DNA of 37,819 nt from DATARH01 sp036273175 (lineage in GTDB: Bacteria; Pseudomonadota; Alphaproteobacteria; ATCC43930; CGMCC-115725), in contig DASUIE010000187.1 in the NCBI GenBank assembly GCA_036273175.1, positions 1 to 37,819 of the forward strand. The letters are read 5' to 3'. The notes under the pieces are model-generated. The model made no database searches. It saw only the letters and a list, made by a program, of their open reading frames with translations, and was not told where the DNA came from. Shown here one piece after another: positions 8,683 through 16,781 of this stretch; the stretch's first letter is position 1, and each line of letters opens with the position of its first letter. Made by a program: the position numbers and the translations under genes.

Positions 8683-9610
8683 TGCGCGCCTCCTCGAAAT
8701 AGCGGTTGTAGACCTCGTTGAGGCTGGGCGCGGCAAAGCTGATCCCGGTCAGCTCGGCCGACGGCGCGAGGGCGCGGGCGATCTCGGCGCGCATGTCGTG
8801 CCGACAATCGACGCGGTAAAGGTTGGGACCGAGCGGCTGCACTCGAACGACGCCGGGAAGCGCGGAGAGACGGCCGGCGATGTCGGCGCCGGCCGCCTCG
8901 ACATCGATGACGTGGCCGCCGCCAAGCACCTCCCCGGCGAGGCTCGTCACCGTGCCGGCCAGGGCGATACGGCCGCGGTTGAACAGCGCCACCCGGTCGC
9001 AGACGCTTTGGACCTGGTCGAGATGGTGCGAGGACAGCAGCACCGCCGTGCCGTCATTCTTGAGCGCCCGGATCATCGCCAGGAATTCCTGCGTCGAATG
9101 CGGGTCGAGCGCGGTGGTCGGCTCGTCGAGGATGGCCACGGCGGGCCGCTTCATCAGGATTTCGGCGAGGCCGAGACGCTGGCGCATGCCGTGCGAGAAG
9201 GTCGAGACGCGCGCCCGCGCCGATTCGGCAAGGCCAACCCGGCCGAGCGCATCCGCAAACCGCGCGTCGATCTCGCCGCGGGTGAGCCCGGCGAGGCGGG
9301 CCGTGTAGGTCAGGTTGTCGCGCGCCGACAGGCCTTCGTAAAACCCGATCTGGTCGGGCAGGTACCCGACCCGCCGCTTGACCTCCAGCGGCTCGCGCAG
9401 CGGGTCGAAACCCGAAACCGTGGCGCGCCCGCCGGTCGGTTCGGTCAGGCCGAGCAGCATCAGGATCGTCGTCGTCTTGCCCGAGCCGTTGGGGCCGAGG
9501 ATGCCGACGATCTCCCCGGCCCGGACTTCGAGGTCGATCCGGTCGACCGCGACCTTGTCGCCGTAGCGCTTGGTCAGCGCCTCGGCGCGGATGACGATGT
9601 CGCCGGCCAT
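8669..9610 (-). CDS. ABC transporter ATP-binding protein
   Basis: This is a 313-residue ATPase subunit of an ABC-2 exporter, close to the NosF/CcmA type. It has Walker A GPNGSGKTT (residues 39-47), a signature in the variant form FSHGMRQR, Walker B VAILDEP and the H-loop in LLSSHHLDQV. About 80 further C-terminal residues form the accessory domain common in this subfamily. The ATG at 9610 comes one base after the stop of the NEW3 gene. A longer reading from 9649 would add 13 residues inside that gene and is less likely. The 3' end overlaps the permease start, so ATPase and permease are almost surely made together. Confidence 0.93.
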   Translation of the reverse strand: MAGDIVIRAEALTKRYGDKVAVDRIDLEVRAGEIVGILGPNGSGKTTTILMLLGLTEPTGGRATVSGFDPLREPLEVKRRVGYLPDQIGFYEGLSARDNLTYTARLAGLTRGEIDARFADALGRVGLAESARARVSTFSHGMRQRLGLAEILMKRPAVAILDEPTTALDPHSTQEFLAMIRALKNDGTAVLLSSHHLDQVQSVCDRVALFNRGRIALAGTVTSLAGEVLGGGHVIDVEAAGADIAGRLSALPGVVRVQPLGPNLYRVDCRHDMRAEIARALAPSAELTGISFAAPSLNEVYNRYFEEARNAAD

Positions 9611-9611
9611 G

Positions 9612-10778
9612 CTAGCGCCGGCCGAAGCGCGCCACGGCAAAAACCACAACCAGCAGGGCGATGGCGATGATCGCGATGCCGATCGCGCCCCACAGCGTCG
9701 AGGTCATCACGGTGATGCGGAAATTCGCCGATTCGGAGAGGCCGCCGGCGCCGGCGCCGCGCACCGTGATCTGGTAGTCGCCGGCGATCGCCCGCTCCGA
9801 CGGGGTCAACGTCACCTTGACGTTCTGGCTGCCGCCCGGGGGGATCTGCGGAACCTCCTTGGGGTCGAAGCTCGACTTCCACCCTTCCGGCGTCGTCGCG
9901 CTCAGCTTGATGTCGCGCGCGGCCTCGCTGCCATCGTTCCGCAGGATCACCGTGAGCTGGCTGTCCTTGCCGGAATAAGCCTCGCCGCTGAGCCGGCCGC
10001 CCTCGCCGGAGAGCGAAAGCTGCGGCTGGCCGACGACCGTCAGCGTCACCGGCAAATCGGCGCTGGTGACGTCGGTCTTGGCGTGCAGCACCAGCTTGTA
10101 GTTGCCGGCCGCCGTGTCGTGCGGCAGCGAGACCGACGCTTCGATGTCCTTCGACTTGCCGGCCTCGATCGGGATGCTGGCGATCTGCTGCGAGCCGTAG
10201 GCCTCGGTATAGGTGACGTTGAAGTTTTTCGGCGTGTCGGCGGCGAAGTTGATCGTCGCGTCGCGGCCGCTGTCGTTGGTCACCGACACCTTGTACTTGA
10301 ACGCGGTCGTCGCGGTGCCGCGCAAGGCCGGGAAATTGGTGGTCATCTTCAGCTTGGCCGGCACCTCCTCGCCGATCGTCACCGTGATCGGCAATTTCAG
10401 GTCCTGGCCGGCATTCTTGGCTTCGACCGTGAAGCGATAGTCGCCGTGACCGGCGGAGGCGGGCGGCTCCAGGCGAAGCTGCAGGCTCTGTTCGCCATCG
10501 GTCGTCACCGCGACGGCGCCGACCGGCTGGCCCCCGCCGAGGATCGAGGCTTTCCACCCGCTCGCGATCTCGGGGACCGAAACGGTCAGCGTCTGCGGCG
10601 GCAGCTTCATGTTGTGCAGCGACAGGTCGAGCGTCGTCGTGTCGCCGGCGCGGATGGTCAGGGCAGGATAGCGGGTGGTCAGAAACAGGCCGGTGATCCC
10701 ATTCGCCGACGGTTCGGCCGCCTGCGCGGCCGCCGCGGTCAAAACCAGAATCGAGACAGCCAAAAGCCGCCGCAGCAT
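9612..10778 (-). CDS. Secreted, membrane-anchored NEW3/Ig-like repeat protein
   Basis: The 388-residue product starts with a signal peptide (MLRRLLAVSILVLTAAAAQA, likely cut after residue 20) and ends with one membrane helix at about 362-382 plus a short basic tail. It should therefore face the periplasm while anchored in the inner membrane. In between are three or so beta-rich repeats with the pattern of NEW3 / COG1470 alpha-galactosidase-associated domains, for example GDYRFTVEAKNAG, AAGNYKLVLHAKTD and IAGDYQITVRGAGAGG. It is the first gene of a tight cassette with an ABC exporter, and such proteins recur beside ABC-2 ATPase/permease pairs. It may be a periplasmic partner of the exporter. 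ATG 10778 is chosen for its GGGAGGG ribosome site nine bases upstream. The start at 10829 would lie before the signal peptide. Confidence 0.82.
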   Translation of the reverse strand: MLRRLLAVSILVLTAAAAQAAEPSANGITGLFLTTRYPALTIRAGDTTTLDLSLHNMKLPPQTLTVSVPEIASGWKASILGGGQPVGAVAVTTDGEQSLQLRLEPPASAGHGDYRFTVEAKNAGQDLKLPITVTIGEEVPAKLKMTTNFPALRGTATTAFKYKVSVTNDSGRDATINFAADTPKNFNVTYTEAYGSQQIASIPIEAGKSKDIEASVSLPHDTAAGNYKLVLHAKTDVTSADLPVTLTVVGQPQLSLSGEGGRLSGEAYSGKDSQLTVILRNDGSEAARDIKLSATTPEGWKSSFDPKEVPQIPPGGSQNVKVTLTPSERAIAGDYQITVRGAGAGGLSESANFRITVMTSTLWGAIGIAIIAIALLVVVFAVARFGRR

Positions 10779-10815
10779 TAGCGAGGCCCTCCCTTGTTTT
10801 TTCGAGGAACCGGGC

Positions 10816-10829
10816 GTGACATAGATCAC
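10816..10829. promoter_or_regulatory. CRP/FNR-family-like palindromic operator
   Basis: GTGA-CATAGA-TCAC is a perfect dyad with the spacing of CRP-type sites (core GTGA-N6-TCAC). Its right half (ATCAC) is also close to the FNR/FixK half-site ATCAA. It lies 37 bases upstream of the NEW3 start, in the 95-base gap after bamD, so it is placed to control the cassette. The position and symmetry are seen. Binding by a CRP/FNR protein is inferred. Confidence 0.45.
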
Positions 10830-10873
10830 CCGAAGCGGCAGCCGTACTTAAGTTTTTTTAATGTTGGCCGCGA

Positions 10874-11689
10874 TCAGAACAGATCGCCAAGCGCGCGGCT
10901 GAACCAGCTCGGGCTGCGGTCGCCGGGATTTCCGGTGTTGGTGACGAGCTGGTAGGCGTCGCCGTACCAGTGGCTGCCGGGATAGTTGTAGCCGAGCACC
11001 GCGGCGTTCTTTTTGGCCTCGTCGTCCATCCCGAGCGCGAGATCGCATTCGACCAGCCGCTCCAGCGCCTCGGGCACGTGGGTGGTGGTCTGATAGTTGT
11101 CGACCACCCGCTTGAAGCGGTTCATCGCGGCCAGATATTGCTGCTGGCGCAGATAGTACCGGCCGATATCCATCTCCTTGCCGGCCAGGTGGTCGCGAGT
11201 GAAATCGAGCTTCAGCTTGGCGTCGCGGGCGTATTTGCTGTCCGGGAAGCGGCGCACGACCTCCTCGAGCGCGCGCAGCGCCTGCTCGGTGATCTTCTGG
11301 TCGCGGCCCACATCGGTGATCTGGATGTAGTAGCAGATCGCCTTCAGGTAATAGGCGTAGGCGATGTCGCGATTGCCGGGATGGAGCTGAATAAAGCGGT
11401 CGGCCGCCAGGATCGCCTCGTCGAAGCGATCGTCCTGGTAAAGCGCATAGGCCGCCATCAGCTGGCTCTTGGTGGCCCAGACCGAATAGGGATGCTGGCT
11501 CTCGACCTGGTCGAAGGTTTTGGCCGCCGCGTTAGGGCTGTCGCTCGCAAGCTGGTCCATCGCCTTGTTGTAAAGGTCGTCGACCGGCTTCTCGATATAG
11601 GCCTGGTTTTTGGTCGAATCGCCGCAGGCGGCGAGCCCGAGCACTAACGCGACCGCGCCGAGCCGCAGCGTTAAACGCAAGAGGCGCAT
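10874..11689 (-). CDS. bamD: Outer membrane assembly lipoprotein BamD
   Basis: BamD is the essential lipoprotein of the BAM complex that inserts beta-barrel proteins in the outer membrane. The 271-residue product has a lipoprotein signal with lipobox LAAC (Cys22) and then TPR-like helical repeats (for example NAAAKTFDQVESQHPYSVWA and RRFPDSKYARDAKLKLD). Size and order match the family. It lies 63 bases after lpxC. A TATAAG at 11725-11730 in that gap could be the -10 box of a local promoter, but I see no good -35. The gene after it should be recN in the usual order. Here the NEW3/ABC/GT cassette intervenes. Confidence 0.95.
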   Translation of the reverse strand: MRLLRLTLRLGAVALVLGLAACGDSTKNQAYIEKPVDDLYNKAMDQLASDSPNAAAKTFDQVESQHPYSVWATKSQLMAAYALYQDDRFDEAILAADRFIQLHPGNRDIAYAYYLKAICYYIQITDVGRDQKITEQALRALEEVVRRFPDSKYARDAKLKLDFTRDHLAGKEMDIGRYYLRQQQYLAAMNRFKRVVDNYQTTTHVPEALERLVECDLALGMDDEAKKNAAVLGYNYPGSHWYGDAYQLVTNTGNPGDRSPSWFSRALGDLF

Positions 11690-11752
11690 CGTCGATCCCG
11701 ATCCCGAAAAACCCCGTCGCCGCGCTTATACCACGGATCGCCGAGGCGGGAG

Positions 11753-12682
11753 TCAGCCCGCGGCGAAGTGGAGCGGGTCCTGCCAGGCCGGCGGCGCGAA
11801 GCTCCGCGGCGCCGCGACCGTCGTCTCGCACCAGGCGAGCGGGTCGCTGAACAGCTCGACCAACAGGCGGCGGGTCAACGCGTGGCCGGAGCGGCTGCCG
11901 TGGAAATGGCCGATCAGCGGGCCGCCGGCGAGGTACAGATCGCCGACCGCGTCGAGCAGCTTGTGGCGGACCGGTTCGTCGGCATAGCGCATCCCGCCCG
12001 CGTTCATCACCCGGTCGCCGTCGATCACCACGGCATTGTCGAGCGATCCGCCGCGGGCGAGGCCAGCCGCCTGCATCCGCTGGATCTCGTCGTACAGGCA
12101 GAACGAGCGGGCGCGGCTCAGCTCGGTGCGAAAGCTGTCGGCGTCGAAATTGACCAGCAGATCCTGGCGGCGAATGACCGGCGTATCGAAATCGATCTCG
12201 AAGCTCAGCGACACACCATGATCGGGGATGAGCGCGGCGGAGGCGCCGTCGGCGCTGACCCGTACCGGCTTCAACACCTTGATCGCGCGGCGGTCGGCAT
12301 CCTGCGCCCGCGTCCCGGCCCTTTCGATCAGCGTCAGGAACGGCGCGGCGCTGCCATCGAGGATCGGCACTTCGGGGCCGTCGAGCTCGATGACCGCGTT
12401 GTCGATGCCGGCCCCGGCGAGCGCGGCCATCAAATGCTCGATCGTGTTGACGCAGACGCCTTCGCGGTTCGACAGGACCGAGCGCAAAGCCGAATCGACG
12501 GTGTTCGACCAGATGGCGCAGATCTCGGCGCCCGCGTCGAGCCGGCGAAAGACGATGCCGGTATCGGCCGCGGCCGGCCGCATCGTCATCACCACGCTCT
12601 GACCGCTATGCAGTCCGACCCCTTCGCACGAAGCCGGCTTGGCCAAGGTTTGCTGCGACGCGATTACCCGCTCACCCGACAT
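11753..12682 (-). CDS. lpxC: UDP-3-O-acyl-N-acetylglucosamine deacetylase LpxC
   Basis: LpxC catalyses the committed step of lipid A synthesis, removing acetate from UDP-3-O-acyl-GlcNAc with a zinc ion in the cytoplasm. The 309-residue protein begins with QQTLAKPASCEGVGLHSG and carries the zinc ligands H83 (TIEHLMAAL), H240 and D244 (VRHKLLDAVGDL), plus the catalytic H267 in GHFHGSRSGH. All key residues are present. The gene has its own 194-base leader after ftsZ, with a candidate promoter, and is followed by bamD. The start is ATG. Confidence 0.97.
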   Translation of the reverse strand: MSGERVIASQQTLAKPASCEGVGLHSGQSVVMTMRPAAADTGIVFRRLDAGAEICAIWSNTVDSALRSVLSNREGVCVNTIEHLMAALAGAGIDNAVIELDGPEVPILDGSAAPFLTLIERAGTRAQDADRRAIKVLKPVRVSADGASAALIPDHGVSLSFEIDFDTPVIRRQDLLVNFDADSFRTELSRARSFCLYDEIQRMQAAGLARGGSLDNAVVIDGDRVMNAGGMRYADEPVRHKLLDAVGDLYLAGGPLIGHFHGSRSGHALTRRLLVELFSDPLAWCETTVAAPRSFAPPAWQDPLHFAAG

Positions 12683-12794
12683 ACGAAACCGTCACGATTG
12701 CCCCCCGGTACGCATAGAAGCTAACCGCCGAAACCCGTGGGTCTCAAATCACTCTTTATTTCAGATTATTGCACCGGGGAACTTCAATCGGGCT

Positions 12795-12824
12795 GATATA
12801 TCAATAGGTTGATTAGAATGTCAG
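12795..12824 (-). promoter_or_regulatory. Candidate sigma70-type promoter of lpxC
   Basis: In the AT-rich part of the 194-base ftsZ-lpxC gap, the minus strand reads CTGACA (12824-12819), an 18-base spacer, then TATATC (12800-12795). Transcription would begin near 12788 and leave a leader of about 105 bases. A 10-base palindrome TGATATATCA overlaps the -10 box. The match is fair, not strong. Confidence 0.35.
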
Positions 12825-12876
12825 GGATATCCGCGCATTCCGCGCAACAGCGGGCGACCCCGGCCGGGCGAATCGC

Positions 12877-14433
12877 TCAATTCGCCTGGCGCCGGAGAAA
12901 GGCCGGAATATCGAGCAGATCGTCTTCCTTGGCGGCGCCCGGGCGCTCCTCGGGTTCGAGCGGCGCAAGACGCGGCTGGCTCGGGCGCGACGGCGGGGCG
13001 GGGCGGGGCTGCGGCTCGCGGGCCTGGACCGGCGGAGCGGGTGGGGTCGCGCGGCCGCGGCCGACGCCGGTGACCCGCTCGATCAGGCTTGGCACGCGTC
13101 CGCGCGGGCGCTGCTGCGATTCCTGCGGCGGCTGCGGCTCTCGCGGCGCGGGTTGCGCGGCCGGCTGCTGCAGCGGCGCGGCCGTCGGGACAGGTGGCGC
13201 AGGGCGCGCGGGGCCGGCATCGACCGGACGCGGCGCGATAAAGGCGCCGCCACGCAGCGCCGCCGATTCCGCGGCCTGGGCCTGGGGCGGGGTCGGCTCC
13301 GCGGCGGCCGCGCGCTCCTCGATCGGCGCCGCGGCTTCGGTGCGCGTCGCCTCGCCGCGCGGCGTCGCCGCGTTCTGGGTCAGGATCGGCTGGGTATAGC
13401 CGGGGCTCGGCGCCGGCGCATCGGCGCGCGCGGTGAACAGCGGCCGGCTTTCGCCCTTCGGGCTCAGATCGGCGTCGATCCCCGTGGCGACGACCGAGAT
13501 GCGCATCCGGCCTTGCAGCTTTTCGTCAAAGGTCGAGCCGAAGATGATATTGGCGTCGGGGTCGACTTCCTCTCGGATGCGGTTGGCCGCCTCGTCGACC
13601 TCGAACAGGGTCATGTCGAGCCCGCCGGTGATGTTGATCAGCACGCCGCGCGCGCCCTTCATCGACACGTCTTCGAGGAGCGGGTTGGAGATCGCGGCCT
13701 CGGCGGCATCGACCGCGCGGCGCTCGCCCTCGGCCTCGCCGGTTCCCATCATCGCCTTCCCCATTTCGCTCATCACGGTGCGGATGTCGGCGAAGTCGAG
13801 GTTGATGAGGCCCGGCATCACCATCAGGTCGGTGACCCCGCGCACGCCCGAATGCAGCACGTCGTCGGCCATCTTGAAGGCGTCGGCAAAGGTCGTGCGC
13901 TCGTTGGCGATCCGAAACAGGTTTTGGTTGGGGATGATGATCAGCGTATCGACAAACTTCTGCAGCTCCTCGATGCCGGAATCGGCGAGGCGCATGCGGT
14001 GGATGCCCTCGAACTGAAAGGGCTTGGTGACGACGCCGACGGTCAGAATGCCCGATTCGCGGGCGACCCGCGCGATGACGGGGGCGGCGCCGGTTCCGGT
14101 GCCGCCGCCCATCCCGGCGGTGATGAACACCATGTTCGAGCCCTGCATCGCCTCGAGGATGTCGTCGATCGCCTCCTCGGCGGCGGCGCGGCCGACATCG
14201 GGACGCGAGCCGGCGCCGAGGCCGCGGGTGACGCCGATGCCAAGCTGGATCTTGCGCGGCGCGGCCGACAGCGTCAGCGACTGCGCGTCGGTGTTGCAGG
14301 CGATGAACTCGCAGCCGACCAGGTTCGAGCGAATCATGTTGTTGACCGCATTGCCCCCGGCGCCGCCGACCCCGACGACGGTGATGCGCGGCTTCAGCTC
14401 GTGCTCATCCTTCGGGATGCTGAGATTGATCAT
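12877..14433 (-). CDS. ftsZ: Cell division protein FtsZ
   Basis: FtsZ is the tubulin-like GTPase that polymerises into the cytokinetic ring at mid-cell. The 518-residue product has the N-terminal GVGGAGGNAVNNM nucleotide-binding strand, the tubulin signature GGGTGTG (residues 109-115) and the T7 synergy loop NLDFADIRT at 211-219. These are followed by a long, disordered Pro/Ala/Arg-rich linker from about residue 330 and the conserved C-terminal tail LLDIPAFLRRQ that binds FtsA. The long linker is typical of alphaproteobacteria. A GGAGG ribosome site sits eight bases before ATG. A 168-base gap separates it from ftsA, so separate transcription is likely. A small hairpin spans the stop codon. 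Confidence 0.98.
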   Translation of the reverse strand: MINLSIPKDEHELKPRITVVGVGGAGGNAVNNMIRSNLVGCEFIACNTDAQSLTLSAAPRKIQLGIGVTRGLGAGSRPDVGRAAAEEAIDDILEAMQGSNMVFITAGMGGGTGTGAAPVIARVARESGILTVGVVTKPFQFEGIHRMRLADSGIEELQKFVDTLIIIPNQNLFRIANERTTFADAFKMADDVLHSGVRGVTDLMVMPGLINLDFADIRTVMSEMGKAMMGTGEAEGERRAVDAAEAAISNPLLEDVSMKGARGVLINITGGLDMTLFEVDEAANRIREEVDPDANIIFGSTFDEKLQGRMRISVVATGIDADLSPKGESRPLFTARADAPAPSPGYTQPILTQNAATPRGEATRTEAAAPIEERAAAAEPTPPQAQAAESAALRGGAFIAPRPVDAGPARPAPPVPTAAPLQQPAAQPAPREPQPPQESQQRPRGRVPSLIERVTGVGRGRATPPAPPVQAREPQPRPAPPSRPSQPRLAPLEPEERPGAAKEDDLLDIPAFLRRQAN

Positions 14434-14601
14434 ACTATCGGCCTCCAGCCTGCGCGGTTTCGCTGACGGCCTGCGCTTTACGCCGGCCCGCCGTCGCCCC
14501 GATACCCGTGTTGCCTACCAAGTTTTGCTACTTGCCCCCCGCGCGGCCCCAGCGCGGCGATCCCATATTACGCGTTTTGCCACAGAATTCGACGGGTCCG
14601 G

Positions 14602-15915
14602 TCATAAATTCTCGCGCAGCCAGGTGCCGACTCGGCCCAGCATGCCGCCTGCCGCGGGGCGCCGCGGGCGCGGCGTCTCGGCCCGCTCCGAGACGGCGAA
14701 ATTGAGCAATCCCGCGGTCGTTGAAAAGGCCGGGCCGTGGGTCGCCTCGGCGAGGCCGGCGATGCGCAGCGGCCGGCCGATGCGCACTTGCTTGTCGAGG
14801 ATCAGCGCGGCGAGCTCGCGCACCCCGTGAAGCTGGCAGGCGCCGCCGGTCAGCACCACCCGGCGTCCGGCCACCTTGTCGAAGCCGTTGGCCTCGAGGC
14901 GGTTGCGCACCAGCTCGAAGGTCTCCTCGATGCGCGGCGCGACGATGCTGACCAGCAGCGATTTCGGCACGTGGTTGACGTGCCCGTCCTCCTCCTCGCC
15001 GATCTGCGGCACGGCGATCGTCTCGCGCTCGTCGCGGGTCGCGCTGATCGCGCTGCCGAACAGCGCTTTCAGCCGCTCGGCATGGGCCAGCGGCGTCGAG
15101 AGGCCGCGGGCAATGTCGCTGGTGACGTGTCCGCCGCCGACCGGCACCGTGTCGGCGAACACCATGTTGCCGTCGAAAAACACGCCGATCGTCGTCGTGC
15201 CCCCGCCCATGTCGATCACCGTGACACCGAGGTCCATCTCGTCCTCGACGAGGCAGGCGAGCCCGGCCGCGTAGGGGCTCACCACCAGCGCATCGACGTT
15301 GAGATGGGCGCGGCCGATGACGGCGCTGTGGTTGCGCACGCTGCCGGCCGAGGCGGTGACGAGATGCATGTTGACGCCGAGCCGCTCGCCGACCATGCCG
15401 CGCGGGTCGCGGATGCCGCGGCTGCCGTCGATCGAGAAGCCGACCGGGATCGAGTGGATGACCTGGCTGTCATCCGAGTCGCGCATCCGGTACCCGAGGT
15501 CGAGCACCGCGCGGGTATCGTTTTCATTGATCTCGTGCCCGGCGATGCCGATCTCGGCCTGGACGATGCGCGAGGCCGGGAAACCCCCGGACTGGTTGAT
15601 CACGACCCGCTCGATGGTCTCGCCCGCCATCTGTTCGGCGGCGTGGACGGCGTTGCGGACCGAGTCGCCGGCGGCTTCGAGGTTGACCACCATGCCGCCG
15701 CGCACGCCGCGCGCCACCTGGTGGCCGATGCCGACGATGCGCGGCCCCTCGGCCTCGACGCGGGCGATAAAGCAGCAGATTTTCGAGGTGCCGATGTCGA
15801 CCGCGCTGACCAGGCTGCCGCGCGGGCGCACCGGCGCGAGGCGCGGCCGCGCCTTCCCCGCATCGCCGCCGGCCGGCGGGACTGCCGCGTCTTCGGTGCG
15901 GTTGATCAGGCTCAT
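14602..15915 (-). CDS. ftsA: Cell division protein FtsA
   Basis: FtsA is the actin-like ATPase that anchors FtsZ filaments to the inner membrane. The 437-residue product has an N-terminal extension of about 35 residues, then the phosphate-1 strand DIGTSKICCFI (from D40), the FtsA-specific 1C domain, a phosphate-2 motif VIDMGGGTTTIGVF and an adenosine motif VVLTGGACQLHG. It ends in an amphipathic helix (MLGRVGTWLRENL), which is the membrane anchor. The ATG overlaps the ftsQ stop by four bases (ATGA at 15912-15915). Confidence 0.97.
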   Translation of the reverse strand: MSLINRTEDAAVPPAGGDAGKARPRLAPVRPRGSLVSAVDIGTSKICCFIARVEAEGPRIVGIGHQVARGVRGGMVVNLEAAGDSVRNAVHAAEQMAGETIERVVINQSGGFPASRIVQAEIGIAGHEINENDTRAVLDLGYRMRDSDDSQVIHSIPVGFSIDGSRGIRDPRGMVGERLGVNMHLVTASAGSVRNHSAVIGRAHLNVDALVVSPYAAGLACLVEDEMDLGVTVIDMGGGTTTIGVFFDGNMVFADTVPVGGGHVTSDIARGLSTPLAHAERLKALFGSAISATRDERETIAVPQIGEEEDGHVNHVPKSLLVSIVAPRIEETFELVRNRLEANGFDKVAGRRVVLTGGACQLHGVRELAALILDKQVRIGRPLRIAGLAEATHGPAFSTTAGLLNFAVSERAETPRPRRPAAGGMLGRVGTWLRENL

Positions 15916-16781
15916 GTGGCTTTCCCCACGGGGCGCGGCGTTTTCTTGACCGGCACCGTGTCTTTCGGCGCCGCGGCGATGGTGCGGATGACGAGGCGGT
16001 CGCGCAGCCGCATGTCGACGGTCTGCACGTCGCGGTTCAGCAGGGCGTCCTTACGCTCCAGCTCGGCGAGGTGCGTCCATGCCCCGTCGGCGTGCTCCTC
16101 GGGCAGCATCACGTCGATGCCGCGGTCGATATGCACGTCCCAGCGCCGCCCCCCGACCCTGACCGCCGCGGTGACGCGGGCGAAGAGGTCGGGTTCGGTC
16201 GACAGCATGTCGATAAAGTCGCGGGCGTATTTCGGCGCGTCGTCGCCGACGATCGTCGGCAGCTTGGCAAAGCGGGTGAGGTCGGTGACCGGGATCACCT
16301 CGCCGTCGCGCCCGATCAGCTCGTGCTTGCCGGCATGCTGCCATACCGCCAGCGGCTGGCGTTCGACGAGGCGCACGAACAGGGTGCCAGGCAGGCGGCG
16401 CTCGATCGCCGCCGAGCGTACCCAGGGGAGAGCCTGGAGCTTTTCCTTGGCGCGCATCGGGTCGACCGCGAGGATCGGCGTGCCGCGCTGGGCGCCGAGC
16501 GCCTCCATGATCGTCGCCGGGTCGGTCGTATGGCGCCCGACGACGTCGATATCGGTGACGACCAGCCCGAGGCTGGCGCTTGCCGCGACAAAGCCTTCGC
16601 CGGCGCGCTGGATCGTCGCCTGGCCGGCGGCGGTGCGACCGGCGAGCACCAGCGCGTAGACCGCCGCGCCGAGGATCGCCGGCGTCGCCCACAGCAGCGC
16701 GCGCCGCAGCTCGCGCGGCATTTTCCGGCGGCGCGGCCGCGGCGGCGTGCGGGGAACGCGGACCCGGCCTATCTTGGGCAT
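15912..16781 (-). CDS. ftsQ: Cell division protein FtsQ
   Basis: FtsQ links early and late divisome proteins. The 289-residue product has a basic cytoplasmic tail (RTPPRPRRRKMPRELRR), one membrane helix at about residues 28-47 and a periplasmic POTRA domain starting near LVVTDIDVVGRHTTDP. The beta domain follows (VRSAAIERRLPGTLFVRLVE). The start is ATG at 16781, which overlaps ddl by 13 bases. The open frame runs further upstream only because ddl is GC-rich. The C-terminal end overlaps ftsA by ATGA. Confidence 0.95.
   Translation of the reverse strand: MPKIGRVRVPRTPPRPRRRKMPRELRRALLWATPAILGAAVYALVLAGRTAAGQATIQRAGEGFVAASASLGLVVTDIDVVGRHTTDPATIMEALGAQRGTPILAVDPMRAKEKLQALPWVRSAAIERRLPGTLFVRLVERQPLAVWQHAGKHELIGRDGEVIPVTDLTRFAKLPTIVGDDAPKYARDFIDMLSTEPDLFARVTAAVRVGGRRWDVHIDRGIDVMLPEEHADGAWTHLAELERKDALLNRDVQTVDMRLRDRLVIRTIAAAPKDTVPVKKTPRPVGKAT

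Noticed and set aside
12867..12886. Hairpin GGCGAAT-N6-ATTCGCC spanning the ftsZ stop as a terminator
   Set aside because: The stem is only seven base pairs, it includes the stop codon, and no T-run follows on the minus strand. It may slow decay of the mRNA, but a terminator call is not supported.
14434..14601. Promoter of ftsZ in the 168-base gap after ftsA
   Set aside because: A TAATAT box near 14565-14570 is visible, but no acceptable -35 is at the right distance. A promoter is likely from context, but I cannot place it.
14737..16659. Plus-strand open frame of 640 codons opposite ftsA and ftsQ
   Set aside because: Same GC-driven artefact. ftsA and ftsQ on the minus strand explain the sequence fully.
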